From positions 868,001 through 932,000 of the forward strand of contig JAGTWJ010000006.1 in the NCBI GenBank assembly GCA_020064725.1: a DNA stretch of 64,000 nt. The letters run 5' to 3'. This document shows, piece after piece, positions 34,101 through 43,309 of the stretch (the stretch's first letter is position 1; each line of letters opens with the position of its first letter). The notes below the pieces were generated by a model. The model did no database searches and was not told the origin of the DNA. It was given only the letters and a program-made list of their open reading frames with translations. Position numbers and translations under genes: made by a program. Origin of the DNA: Drechslerella dactyloides. Lineage: Eukaryota > Ascomycota > Orbiliomycetes > Orbiliales > Orbiliaceae.

Positions 34101-36152
34101 AAAGTCCTGCTGGAGGCTGCTTTGAGTCGCAGCAGCAATGTCGGTCGGGCTCGCAACCAGCTCTGACACTTTGGACTCGACACTCGGCGTAACCTTGTTT
34201 AGTTCTCGAAGAATGATTTCGAGGGCTTTCCCGATGACCTTTTCCTGGGCAGCGACATCACCCTGAAGATCGCTCATATTGGCCTTCAACTCGGCGAATA
34301 TGGGCTGGAGCATTGCAACCGTGTTCCCAGCATCGCCGGGGGCGTCGGAAGACGGGCCAACTGCATTTTGATTCGAGAACGCTGAAAGTTCCCCAAGCTT
34401 GTGCATCAGAACCTCGACAGCTTTGTGGGTTCCCGTCTCGTTTCGTGAGGCCATTTCGATCAATGTCTTGAGCATATCCTTGAGCTCCAGGGTGCTGACG
34501 GCATCGTCCAAGCCTGTCGAGGCAGCGCTGATACTAGCTGGCATTGCGTCGAGCTTGGTGGAAATGTCGCCAATCTGAGAAACCAGAGCCCCCAGCGTCG
34601 TCGATTGAGCCATGCTTGCCCCATCGCCCTGCAGGTTTGATATAAGGTCTTTGATCTCCCCGGTGATCCTGGCATTGTTATATATCGCTTCCTCAACCGG
34701 CTTCAAGCGATTGGAAACATCAACTGACCCACCGCCGGAGGAAGGGGCGGAGGAGCCATTGTTGATTAGCGACAGGGAGTTTTGGAGATCATCCATGCGC
34801 TCCTCCATACTCGTCTTGAGGACTTCGAGAAGGTCAAGAATCACACCGTGGTCGTTCTCGTCGCCACCGCCATGCCCGCTGTACCGAATAACAGCATTTG
34901 GGGATGTCCCACTGAGTCCAGCCGACTGGATGTTGCGCAGGACTTCTGAAAACTTAGAGGAGACAGTCTTGCCTTGCGACGCGATTTCGGCCTGGATCAG
35001 CTCCAGCAGCTCTGTAATGCGGCGCTGGCTCTCCTTCGTTGCCATGTCTCTGAGGAGGCGCTCGGTAGAATGGTTGTCCATAGTCGACTGGATATCCTTG
35101 CCGATCGACTTGCGTTTGGCGTGCGATTGGCGTAGGACTTCTTCGGCGTCGCTGACGAAGCTACGGTGGATATCGTTGGGCGATCCGTAGCGGGTCATGG
35201 TGCCATCAAAATCGAGCGGATCGGGGCCGGACGTGATAGCCAGACGTCCGGCCGAGGGAAAGGTCAAACCGGAAGCTAGATCCTTCAAGCTCTTTCTGAT
35301 GTCCTCGTCTCTATTATTGGTAGCCTCCTTGAGGGACATCAAGTCCATCGCGTTATCTTTGGATCGTCGGCTGAGGTTGACCATCTCCTTTTGGAGACTG
35401 TTGGAGATAGCCAGGAGGTTGTTGAGCTGGCCGGACAAGATTTGGAAATCGCCATTATTGATCGCTGCTGCGAAGCGGTCTGTTGCAAGACTGGCCATTG
35501 GCGGCGCGGTAGATGCGCTTGGCATGATGTGTGAGGTTGAGACATGAGATGGCGACGGTGCAGCAGAGCTTGGTGCAGCATCGTAAGGTGGTGCCGGCAT
35601 TCGACTGATACCCGGATCGCCCTTTGGCTTTAGGTTACCGAAGAGAGGCGGGATGCTGACAGACGAGATACCCCGGTCACGCTCCCTGTCCTTCTTGGAC
35701 GACGTCGGGCTTTCGTACTTGAAGGGGCTCGAGGAAGCACTACCGCCGGACGGCTTGGGCCCGCTGATCTGGGTGTTGAATGCATTGGATAGCTCACGAA
35801 CGTTGCTAGAAGACTGCGTCTGGAGCGAGTCCAATCGCCGATGGACGGATGACGGCGTAAAGGATTTGGTCGGTGAGCCCTTGGTAGGAGAGACTGCGGG
35901 GCCGATGGGATGCAGCTCCGGGTTCGTGTTCGTTGGCAGAGGCTTGGGGCGCCTGCCGGGGTCGGAAGAGTCCCACCTGCATGCATTGTCGCGGAGACGC
36001 CCGGGTGTCAGTGACGGATTCGAGCTCGAACCTGGTTCTGTAACTCCTGCCGCAACGGGAGAGCTAGCTGGATAGGGTACGTACATTGGTGGAGAGAAGT
36101 TTTGAGAAGCGGTCTTCCGCAACTCTGGGAATTCTGGAGTGCCGCTCGGCAT
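31188..36152 (-). CDS. Large coiled-coil protein with nine 15-residue repeats, function unknown
   Basis: One uninterrupted frame encodes 1654 residues. I do not recognise it by function. Residues 1-220 are Pro/Ser-rich with many SP and TP sites. From about 215 to 300 a conserved-looking helical block begins (TDRFAAAINNGDFQILSGQL, then SNSLQKEMVNLSRRSKDN). Most of the rest predicts as coiled coil with short breaks. A motif like REKxTEKALEIILREL appears three times (about residues 630, 767 and 820). Residues 1135-1269 are nine tandem 15-residue units of the form LTKEDPKLxEIxxSM. A last strong coiled coil (about 1400-1460) precedes a Ser-rich tail. A structural or cytoskeletal scaffold is plausible but is inference. 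No ATPase or transmembrane motif is visible, so it is not an SMC protein. Confidence 0.9.
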   Translation of the reverse strand: MPSGTPEFPELRKTASQNFSPPMYVPYPASSPVAAGVTEPGSSSNPSLTPGRLRDNACRWDSSDPGRRPKPLPTNTNPELHPIGPAVSPTKGSPTKSFTPSSVHRRLDSLQTQSSSNVRELSNAFNTQISGPKPSGGSASSSPFKYESPTSSKKDRERDRGISSVSIPPLFGNLKPKGDPGISRMPAPPYDAAPSSAAPSPSHVSTSHIMPSASTAPPMASLATDRFAAAINNGDFQILSGQLNNLLAISNSLQKEMVNLSRRSKDNAMDLMSLKEATNNRDEDIRKSLKDLASGLTFPSAGRLAITSGPDPLDFDGTMTRYGSPNDIHRSFVSDAEEVLRQSHAKRKSIGKDIQSTMDNHSTERLLRDMATKESQRRITELLELIQAEIASQGKTVSSKFSEVLRNIQSAGLSGTSPNAVIRYSGHGGGDENDHGVILDLLEVLKTSMEERMDDLQNSLSLINNGSSAPSSGGGSVDVSNRLKPVEEAIYNNARITGEIKDLISNLQGDGASMAQSTTLGALVSQIGDISTKLDAMPASISAASTGLDDAVSTLELKDMLKTLIEMASRNETGTHKAVEVLMHKLGELSAFSNQNAVGPSSDAPGDAGNTVAMLQPIFAELKANMSDLQGDVAAQEKVIGKALEIILRELNKVTPSVESKVSELVASPTDIAAATQSSLQQDFGAVSSKISTVEGTLRDSMNVIQTQLQVITETASAQMYTIKSDGKDGEPTVTPRPHFDGSVAAVSAIGAMGKDLKHTMENLQSDITGREQVTEKAMEIILREIGTINKAVTGVPNKVVDSMRAVQGYGDDVKQTMQELQADVLGREKHTEKALEIILRELQTVAANFDKAQLAIAHSQEQKANIASQAEKDIKFNLETVVTRSNRIADTTASIQELLEAFHTAQTDSNKSTQDLISSMESAIKTPVNNLETLIQAVQEQFKSTTANTAQSIIEVAKYLDTLGEKTTASAGETENIKKTLASVQENFQNFDSANKEMNESLVKRLESMVAELQESNSKAIESSKAPLEDELTQEKEANSKVITELKGLIDSLKEGFAQSVVTTETRNSELSQQLETYCQSAREDQQQTQSDIRSVKESVVSLQSDDGTLAKILLAMKDVAEYLAKSSTAETETKEDPKLDEILSSILTKDDPRITQIHESMLTKEDAKISEIHSSMLTKDDPKITQILESMVTKEDPKLAEILDNMLKKEDPKLVEILNSMLTKEDPTLAEIRTSMLTKEDPKLAEIQSSMLTKEDPKLTEIQTLMSEVSEQIKSFISSNPGTSEEEGSDIKAKLETLINHSNHQAKFFSQMSLLDDVQKKVEGTSVQITEFITNQNTLLQTTAATERHEAAEATLAKEKALAEKSVAEATTTALKAEELNLQNSISSLRLDNEDLTKRKQQLSAELSSIETALALRREEMALLEARAETLEKRMVEGVIHQSRSLLLAKSTAAASKPLRRIVNPPAVGTVRSANGASGRRIVSMNIANNSSATISVPDSQTRTPSGSSIFPNTSSAIRRAQSVRTSAHTSRKTSWSVMEPVIQDDVGGENKENEAIASERSPVALPANPSDEAPLEKVDVAISKLDAESGLATLDTIEDDDTDRDESSDKSVVLASDSVTRNEKRYPSSLSASSGRRDSIGSRTTQDEEVD
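32345..32749 (-). repeat. Coding tandem repeat, 9 x 45 bp
   Basis: Nine consecutive 15-codon units lie in the coiled-coil gene. The conserved core is T-K-[ED]-D-P-[KR]-[LI]-x-[EQ]-I, with a methionine ending most units. Copies differ at both the DNA and protein level, so the array is old rather than freshly expanded. Confidence 0.92.
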
Positions 36153-37049
36153 CGGCTACGAAATTCTGCGGTATCGATGCGGGAGAACGGGATAAGACCG
36201 AGGATAACTGCTCGATCCAGACAGCGCGGTAATTCTAGATCAATCAATTGACGGGATTGGAACGCTGTTAGTCGTCGCCCAAATGCTCCAGCGTCCAGCT
36301 TTGAAGAGTGGAGGGTGTTCCTTACATGAACGTCCTTGCGCCGGCGCACAAGAATGGGATGGACGGATGGAGACGTCTGCAAGAATGTACGCACTCTGCA
36401 ATTGCGCTATCGCGTAAAGGTAGACAGGCCCTGAAGCTGGAGGCCAGGGAAGGGGAGCTTGCGTTTGTCAGCAGGCAGCGCGGTGCTTCGTAAGGTCCAA
36501 GCGTGGTGAGCCGGAGACGGAGGGAAGCAATGGAGGAGGGATGGAGGGGGAAGAGGACAGCGGACCGACGGGAGAAGATGCTCCTGCCGCACGCAGCAAT
36601 TGGGACGATGTTGATGGGTTTTGATATGGCTGTCTGTTCCTGACGGATGCGCTGGCGGTCAGCAAAATAACAACAAGCGGCGCCCCCAACACGGCGCGGA
36701 ATGCGAGACGTCGGCGTCGCTGGCGCTGGCGACGGTGTTGCCAGGGGTAACTTCCCTCATCTTGCTTATCTGATCTCATCAGATTAGATCTTGTCTTATC
36801 TCTCCCATCTCACCACGTGACTCTCCCTCGCACAGGACTGCGAATTCCAAAAGCGGTTTAGCCCTCGCCCGCCGTCAAACTCGTCCAAACCCGCGTTGCA
36901 TGTCGAATTTCGGCTCGCCAGACACCAGCAAATCGACGCAGCATCGCCAGCACCCCCATCGACAGCATCGACCAACTACCTCCGCCACCGTCGCCAACAG
37001 CCGTCGCCATCGTCATCCCGAATACTCACACGACAGTCCGACCCTCACA
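36153..37049. promoter_or_regulatory. Divergent promoter region of the coiled-coil gene and L27
   Basis: Near the L27 side it holds two GATA-type TTATCT sites (36766-36771 and 36796-36801), an inverted repeat ATCTGAT-CTC-ATCAGAT (36768-36784) and a CACGTG box (36814-36819). These lie about 230-280 bp upstream of the L27 ATG. Their function is inference. Open frames here are GC-rich shadows. Confidence 0.5.
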
Positions 37050-37767
37050 ATGAAGTGTACGTTTTCCCACCCGCCGCCTCGACCCGTCCGCCGTCTTCAA
37101 TGACGAACCGATACAACCCCAAATTTTTGCTCGCTATTCGTGGTTTTCCGTGGTTCTGACAGCACGTTTCTCTGCAACAGTCTTGAAGCCTGGCCGTGTC
37201 GGCATCGTTACAAAGGGGCGATATGCCGGAAAGAAGGTGCGGACGACCCCATATGATACATCTCAGCAGCCAGAACCCGAATTGTGGAGGAATCTCGCTC
37301 GAATCGTGTAAAGCAAAAAATATTGACAGCCCACAGGTCGTCATCGTCAAGGTCCTCGATGAGGGCACCAAAGCCCACCCCTTCGGACACGCCCTCGTTG
37401 CCGGCATCGAGAGATACCCCAGCAAGGTCACCAAGCGCATGTCGAAAAAGCGGGCCACCAAGCGGTCGAAAGTAAAGCCGTTCGTCAAGACCATCAACTA
37501 CAACCACGTCATGCCGACAAGATACACCCTCGAAATGGACACGCTGAAGGGCACCCTGTCCGCGGACACCTTCAAGGAGCCGACACAGCGGGAGGAGGCC
37601 AAGAAGACAGTCAAGAAGGCGTTCGAGGAGAGATACCAGAGCGGGAAGAACAAGTGGTTCTTCACTCGTACGTCACCGTCACCTTTGTCAACCATCCTTG
37701 AGTTCATGCTGCTCGTCCGATCAATCTACTGACGCGAAGTGTGCCATCTATAGCCCTGCGGTTCTAA
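37050..37767 (+). CDS. rpl27: 60S ribosomal protein L27 (eL27)
   Basis: A structural protein of the cytosolic large ribosomal subunit. Exons are 37050-37056, 37181-37236, 37337-37667 and 37754-37767, giving 135 residues, the usual eL27 length. The joined N-terminus is MKFLKPGRVGIVTKGRYAGK, followed by VVIVKVLDEGTKAHPFGHAL, GIERYPSKVTKRM and the basic stretch SKKRATKRSKVKPF. It ends KNKWFFTPLRF, completed by the 14-nt last exon. Introns close to the start codon are common in ribosomal protein genes. The first coding exon has seven nucleotides. Confidence 0.97.
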
Positions 37768-38522
37768 ACGGTCTCCGGTGTACCTTGTTCGTTTCCGTGA
37801 TTCCCTCAAATGCTCATCCATAGCCTCTTTTTATGACACACCTCGGCCGAATACGAAAATCCTCATTCTCGTTCTCCACCACACTCTGCTGTCCATATAT
37901 ACGCCGCCCTGTCCTATATACCTCCTACCCCGGACGCTTCCCGCTTCACAATACACTTTACTACACTTTTTTCCTCGTGTCGCCGACATAATTGAGCCCC
38001 GGGGTTATATTTCCCTTTCACGTACATTTTTTTCTTCGGCGCTGGTCTGTGTTTTAATATTGAGAATATAATGCATTGTATGATCTCAAGATCTCAACGT
38101 CCGTCATCGGACTGCTGCCGTCGTCCCCTTGTAGAAGAGCAGCCCGATCGATTGATTGGGAACGTATTGGATAGAGAGATGGCCCAGACTTTACCCTCGA
38201 CCAGAGCATCGGCCGGCTTTTGCTGTACTTAATACACGTATCTAATACCGCGACGCAAGACCATCAAAGACCACGACTTGGACCTGCACGCATACATGAG
38301 TTGGCAGAGTGGTGACCAAAGGGCAGCGGTTTCTTTGTAGTTTGATCAATCAGGCAGCCCTGATATTACTGGGAACTTTAGATATATCGATAGGTAATGC
38401 ATCACCGCAGCCGCGTCTATAATTCTATATATGTTTATGCCATGCACTCAATGCGAACAGATATTAGAAAGAAAGGAAAGAAAAGCTTCGATCCCCGGAT
38501 ATCAGAATCCCCAAAGCTTCAT
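37768..38522. other. Convergent intergenic region between L27 and the mutase gene
   Basis: AT-rich DNA with the 3' ends of both genes. No credible open frame or RNA gene is seen. Confidence 0.6.
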
Positions 38523-40476
38523 TCAGGCCAATCGAAGCTGCTGAACGCCATCAACGAGGCGGCGCTCGGTGTTCGCCCGGCTGTTGACAAAGTCCGGATA
38601 GTTCAAAGTAAGCTCCGTTGCACCGTTGAGGATATTGTCGACCGCCTCCACCCCGAGCATGAAGCTATGGTCCTGGTTTCCAACCTCGTACTTCCAGCTG
38701 CCGAAGCGGCCTCGACTCCAGATATCCAGGTCCTTCAGCTTCGGAAGCAGCTTTTTCAGAGCCCCATCTCTCTCAAGGGTGGGAGTAGGGTATCCGTGGT
38801 CGAACGCACGATGGTAGGTGCTGACAATCTCGTCTTCGGGCCTGATGAGCTCCGTGCTGACAGCTCCCTTTATCGTGTCTTTCAGCAAGTTCTCGACGTC
38901 CACAGGCTTCATGCTCGATTCGGAGACCTCGAACATCAGTGACCAGTAGGGACCTTCCTTAGCCTCGTCGGACGTGGCAGCGGAGCCATTGGCAAGCTGC
39001 AGCGTGGGCAGCTTGTCCGATGGCTGCGGCTGGTTATTCGGCGAGTAGTTGCTAAAGATGGTGGCCCGATAGAACGGGCAGTCATCCTCGGGGAAATAGA
39101 GCTATGGTCAAGCAATGTTAGCGAGAGGCTACGTCCTTGGGGAAAGAACCAATCTTACCCAGCACTTGTCTCCGATCCGCTCGGGTCGCGCTCCCCGAAT
39201 CCCAACTCCGATGACGTGGGTCGTGGAGTAGAAGAGATCCTTGGTCCAGGAAATCAGTTCTTGGTTGCCCATCTTGTTGACGAGGCTGTCGATTGCCATG
39301 GTGTTGATGAGCTTCTTGTATTTGACGGTGGTGCCATCCTTCATGATGACCTCTTTCTTTTCAGCATTGACGACATCCACGCAGCCGCTGTCTCCAAACC
39401 TGGTCTTCTCCTTCGGCAAGGTCTTGGCGACAGCGATCCAGATGCCACCGGTTCCGCCCTCGGCGGGGAATCTGAAGGTAGCGTTGGGGCCCCAGTTCGG
39501 TGCGGGCTTGTTCAGGATGATGTTTTTTGTGACGGTTTTCAGGTCAGGCGCGGCAACGCGCTCCCCGAGCCACTCGCACTGCATCTTGGTCGTGGGCACG
39601 GCCCAAACCTTGAAGTTGTAGGGACGCATGAAGAGGTCCGCGATGCCCTGGCCCATCATGCGGACGATCCACTCGTCAAAGTTTTTCGGCTTGGTGTTGG
39701 CGACGCGACATTCGAGGGCGGCATCGATCATGCCGTTCATGCAGGAGACCTTGTCGTCCTGCGGCAGCAGGGAGATGTTGTTCTGGAAGGGGTAAGGCAC
39801 CCATAGCTTCTTGCACCTGACGTAGGACACTCTCTGGTGGTGGTACCAGTCGGAGTCGTTGGGGAGAGCCTCATCGAGGCAGTCGTCAAAGTACTTGTAG
39901 TGGGAGAAGATAACGTGACCGCCGACATCGTAGAGCTGTAGCGGGGAGGCGTTAGCATTGGCACGGCACGGCGGGAAGGCGTCAGTTCCGGGGTGAGTGA
40001 GTGAGTAGCGGTGTAACTTACGAAGCCCTCTGGTGTAACGTCTGTGGAAGCCAAGCCACCGGGTGTCTCGTTGGAGTCCACGATCAACCAGGAAGCGGTG
40101 TCCTATATACGCGCGAACAAGGTCTGATTAGCAGCTGCAGCGGACCTGGTGAATTGGTGGCATGACCATTTTGGGGGTGAGCTGTCGGCTGATTGGGGGT
40201 TATTTTGTGGAAGCAGGGGTGGATGGAGACCCACCAGTTGATTCAACCGTTTGGCAGCACCAAGGCCCGTCGGACCGGCACCAATGACCAGGACATCGAC
40301 ATTTCTGTGTGACAGAGCGGGGAGATGACGCAAGAATGTTAGCCGGCGGGTCGCTTTGACGCACTTGGCGAGGGGGATTGGCCAGCGGCAGGGGGAGGGA
40401 GGAGGACATACAGCTCTCGGTCGTCGGCAGGCGGCTGCTGGTGCTTGCCAGTGATGGAGGAGAGGAGGGAGGCCAT
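38523..40476 (-). CDS. glfA/ugmA: UDP-galactopyranose mutase
   Basis: This FAD enzyme converts UDP-galactopyranose to UDP-galactofuranose, the precursor of galactofuranose in fungal wall glycans. Exons on the minus strand are 40476-40412, 40304-40235, 40102-40022, 39935-39159 and 39101-38523, giving 523 residues, the size of eukaryotic mutases. The Rossmann FAD motif is VLVIGAGPTGLGAAKRL, followed by SNETPGGLASTD. The core includes VPYPFQNNI, ECRVANTKPKNFDEW, the RPYNFKVWAVP segment and WGPNATFRFPAEGGTGGIW. The tail includes YPTPTLERD and LDIWSRGRFGSWKYEVGNQD, where the second arginine cluster binds the diphosphate in the family. No signal peptide is seen, so it is cytosolic. The product would next need a Golgi importer. 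Confidence 0.97.
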
Positions 40477-41524
40477 GATGATGTGATCGTGGAGAGGCTA
40501 TCCGTCGGTTCTATTGGAAGGGACGAGTGGGCGATATGCGATTGGCAGGGAGCCGTCTACAGGGAGGAGGGAGGTGGTGAGGGTATAATATGATATGTGG
40601 TGAGAAGAGAGAAGCGGGTGGTGGAGAGGGAAGAAGGGTGGTATAGCAGCTGGGGGAGCTTAAGCTTTGGAGCTCGGCAGCTGGGCAGAAAACTCGGACG
40701 CCCTGCACGATGCACGCCAGCAGACGGCCACACAAGCAGCAAGCAGGGTCCGGACGGGCAGGGATGATTGCACGCATGCACACCCACCAAGGGCGTTATG
40801 CATTATGTCAGCAGCCGCACGGTGGAACATCTCGACGGTGCTTCGCCGCCCGACATGAAACACCAGGACGTCGGATCGAGCAGTCAGCGACGACTAAGAA
40901 CCGGCATCGCCAGCTTCGAGCAGGGGAACCCATCGTCGGCCAGCGTCGACGGGCGAGTCAGGACGGCGTCTGCGACAGGCGCAGCACCGTCTCCCCCAGC
41001 AGCGCTGGAAGGGGCATGCATGCCGCAGCATTGCGCGAGTGCGGTTCTCCTTTCTCCTGCCGCCAACTTGGCCCGTTCCGGGGCTTCCTTCCCAGGCGGT
41101 AATCTTGGCCCACGCCGACGGGCTTCTCAATTTCGTTCAATGTTAGCTGTTGGATCCGAGCATTGCAGTCGACTCGACGACGCCTTAATTTGCTACACAC
41201 ACACACTCTCTCTCTCTCTCTCCCTTCTTCTTCTTCTCCTCTTGTTCTCTCCTCTCCCCTCTCTTCTTCTCCCATCTCGATATCTCCTCTCTTCTCTTCC
41301 GTCGTCGTCTCCGATTCGCTCTCTCCCCCATCGTCGCTTCTGCATCCGTCCGAGCCAAGCAAACGTCTGTGGGCAAACCGCTCGGCTCTGGACACACGCG
41401 GCCCACACCAATTTCTGCATTCTCGTCTCCCAAACTCGCCGCTAATTTCCCTCCTCAACCTGTGTCCTCGCACACAACCACAACCACCTCCATCGCCATC
41501 ACCACCGACAATTCCCTGCGCGAG
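40477..41524. promoter_or_regulatory. Divergent region between the mutase and transporter genes
   Basis: No gene is seen. The mutase-proximal part is G/A-rich on the plus strand. The transporter-proximal part is a long pyrimidine-rich leader with an AC run (41195-41205) and a CT run (41206-41222). Confidence 0.55.
41194..41284 (+). repeat. AC/CT microsatellite and pyrimidine tract
   Basis: About five AC units run into eight or more CT units and then into CTT-rich DNA. Pyrimidine tracts ahead of the start codon are common in fungal promoters. Confidence 0.8.
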
Positions 41525-43309
41525 ATGGCCGCCGGCACAGACTCCAGCGACGACAAGCAGAACCCGCTCGCTACCACCTCCGAGTCCAGCAGAGATGGCC
41601 CAATTCTGCCCGTCACCAACGTCCCGACTCCGCAAAAACCCGCGATACATCCTGCCTTTTATGTCATGTGAGCGCCGCCCGAGCTGCTAATTCGCGCCCT
41701 CTCGCCGCTAACCCCAGATCCCATCGCGACAGAATATGGATTGCGCTCAGCGGTAGCGTCATCCTTTTCAACAAGAAGATTTTGGACAAGGAGAAGGGTC
41801 TTAATTTCCGTACGTCAAAGGTTCCCCCGCCGTCGCGAACAGCATCTCCCTCCTCTCTCGTTCTGAATTCTCTCGTTCTGAACACGTTAACCAACGCTAA
41901 CACCTGTCGTAAAAATTTCACAGCGTTTCGTAAGTCTCCCACACACACAAACACACGCGCGTACAACATTACAGATCATCCGTCTTCTGCACCTCCCCGG
42001 TCGCTACCAGCTGCCCGATCTGCCATAAACCCACTTCTCGTATTCGTTCGTTACCACGAAGAAATCTAACCAATCGCTTCCCTGCTTCTCCGTAGCCATA
42101 TTCCTCACAACATGGCATTTGGTATTCGCCATGATCGCCACTCAGGTGCTCGCGAGGACCTCCAAGCTGCTCGATGGACTCAAGACGGTCAACATGACCG
42201 GCAGGGTCTACCTGCGAGCTGTCGTCCCGATAGGATTCTTCTTCAGCTTGAGCTTGATCTGCAGCAACAAAGCATATCTGTTTCTTAGCGTCTCCTTCAT
42301 CCAGATGTTAAAGGTGCGCCCACCCCGATCTTCACAGCTGCATGACATCCGCACGAAATGTCGCCGCTAACCCCGATACAATTGCTCTCCAGGCCACGAC
42401 CCCGGTCGCCGTGCTGCTCGCCGGCTGGGCTCTCGGAAAGGACCGCCCCACCGCGAAAACTTTCGGCAACGTTTCGATCATCGTGCTTGGCGTCATCATC
42501 GCATCGTACGGTGAAATCAAATTCGTGCTGATCGGCTTCATCTTCCAAGCCTTAGGCGTCGGCTTCGAGGCCACCCGGCTGGCCATGGTCGAGAAGCTGC
42601 TGAATTCGGCGGAGTACAAGATGGACCCGCTGGTGTCCCTCTACTACTTCGCTCCCGTCTGCGCCGCCATGAACTTTGTGCTTTTCCTCTTCCTCGAGGC
42701 CAGCACGATTTCCGTCGACGACATCTTTCGGGTCGGACCGGTCCTTCTGGTGATCAACGCTCTCGTGGCCTTTGCCTTGAACGTCAGCGTTGTCTTCCTG
42801 GTACGTTGTAGCCGTGCTCGATGATCTCGGTGTCGACATTAACTGATGAAAAATTATGGTGACAGATCGGCAAGACTTCGTCGCTGGTTCTCACCCTTTG
42901 CGGTGTGTTGAAGGATATTCTCCTGGTCGTTATTTCCGTTGCCTGGATCCATGACCCGGTGAAGCCGCTGCAGGTCTTCGGCTACTCGATTGCGCTGGGA
43001 GGACTTATATATTATAGACTCGGAGGTAGGTTTGAGGCAAACCATCCCCCCACCTTTTTCTTTTTAGCTCGCCGCGCTGACAGGCACGCCGCATTAGCCG
43101 ATAAACTCAAAGAGCTGTCCAAGGAAGGAGTGCTGCGGTGGAACGAATACGGGACGAAACACCCGGCCTATCGCAAAGCTGCCGTGTTTGGCGCCGGCGT
43201 ATTGGTACTCTGGTTCATTTTCTGGACCTCGTTTGCGACCTATGCCAACACGGGCACCCAAATCAACATCAACCAAACCGTTGACTACGCAGCACCTCCT
43301 CCTCAGTGA
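41525..43309 (+). CDS. TPT/DMT-family transporter (DUF250, SLC35-like)
   Basis: A multi-pass membrane carrier of the drug/metabolite superfamily, probably for a nucleotide sugar or a phosphorylated sugar in the Golgi or ER. Exons are 41525-41667, 41733-41809, a likely 6-nt microexon 41924-41929, 42096-42313, 42393-42800, 42866-43025 and 43098-43309, giving 407 residues. The cytosolic N-terminus precedes IIWIALSGSVILFNKKIL, PIFLTTWHLVFAMIATQVL, YLRAVVPIGFFFSLSLICSN, SVSFIQMLKATTPVAVLLA and KTSSLVLTLCGVLKDILLVV, all standard family helices. The C-terminal part has LWFIFWTSFATYA and then a polar end, an added segment beyond the usual ten helices. Neighbouring the galactofuranose mutase is suggestive, but the substrate is not shown by the sequence. 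The 43026-43097 intron is stop-free and divisible by three. Confidence 0.9.
41924..41929 (+). other. Probable 6-nt microexon of the transporter gene
   Basis: The six bases CGTTTC lie between TTTCACAG and GTAAGT. A GCTAAC branch site lies upstream. Including them inserts Pro-Phe, giving LNFPFPIFLTTW. Confidence 0.6.
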
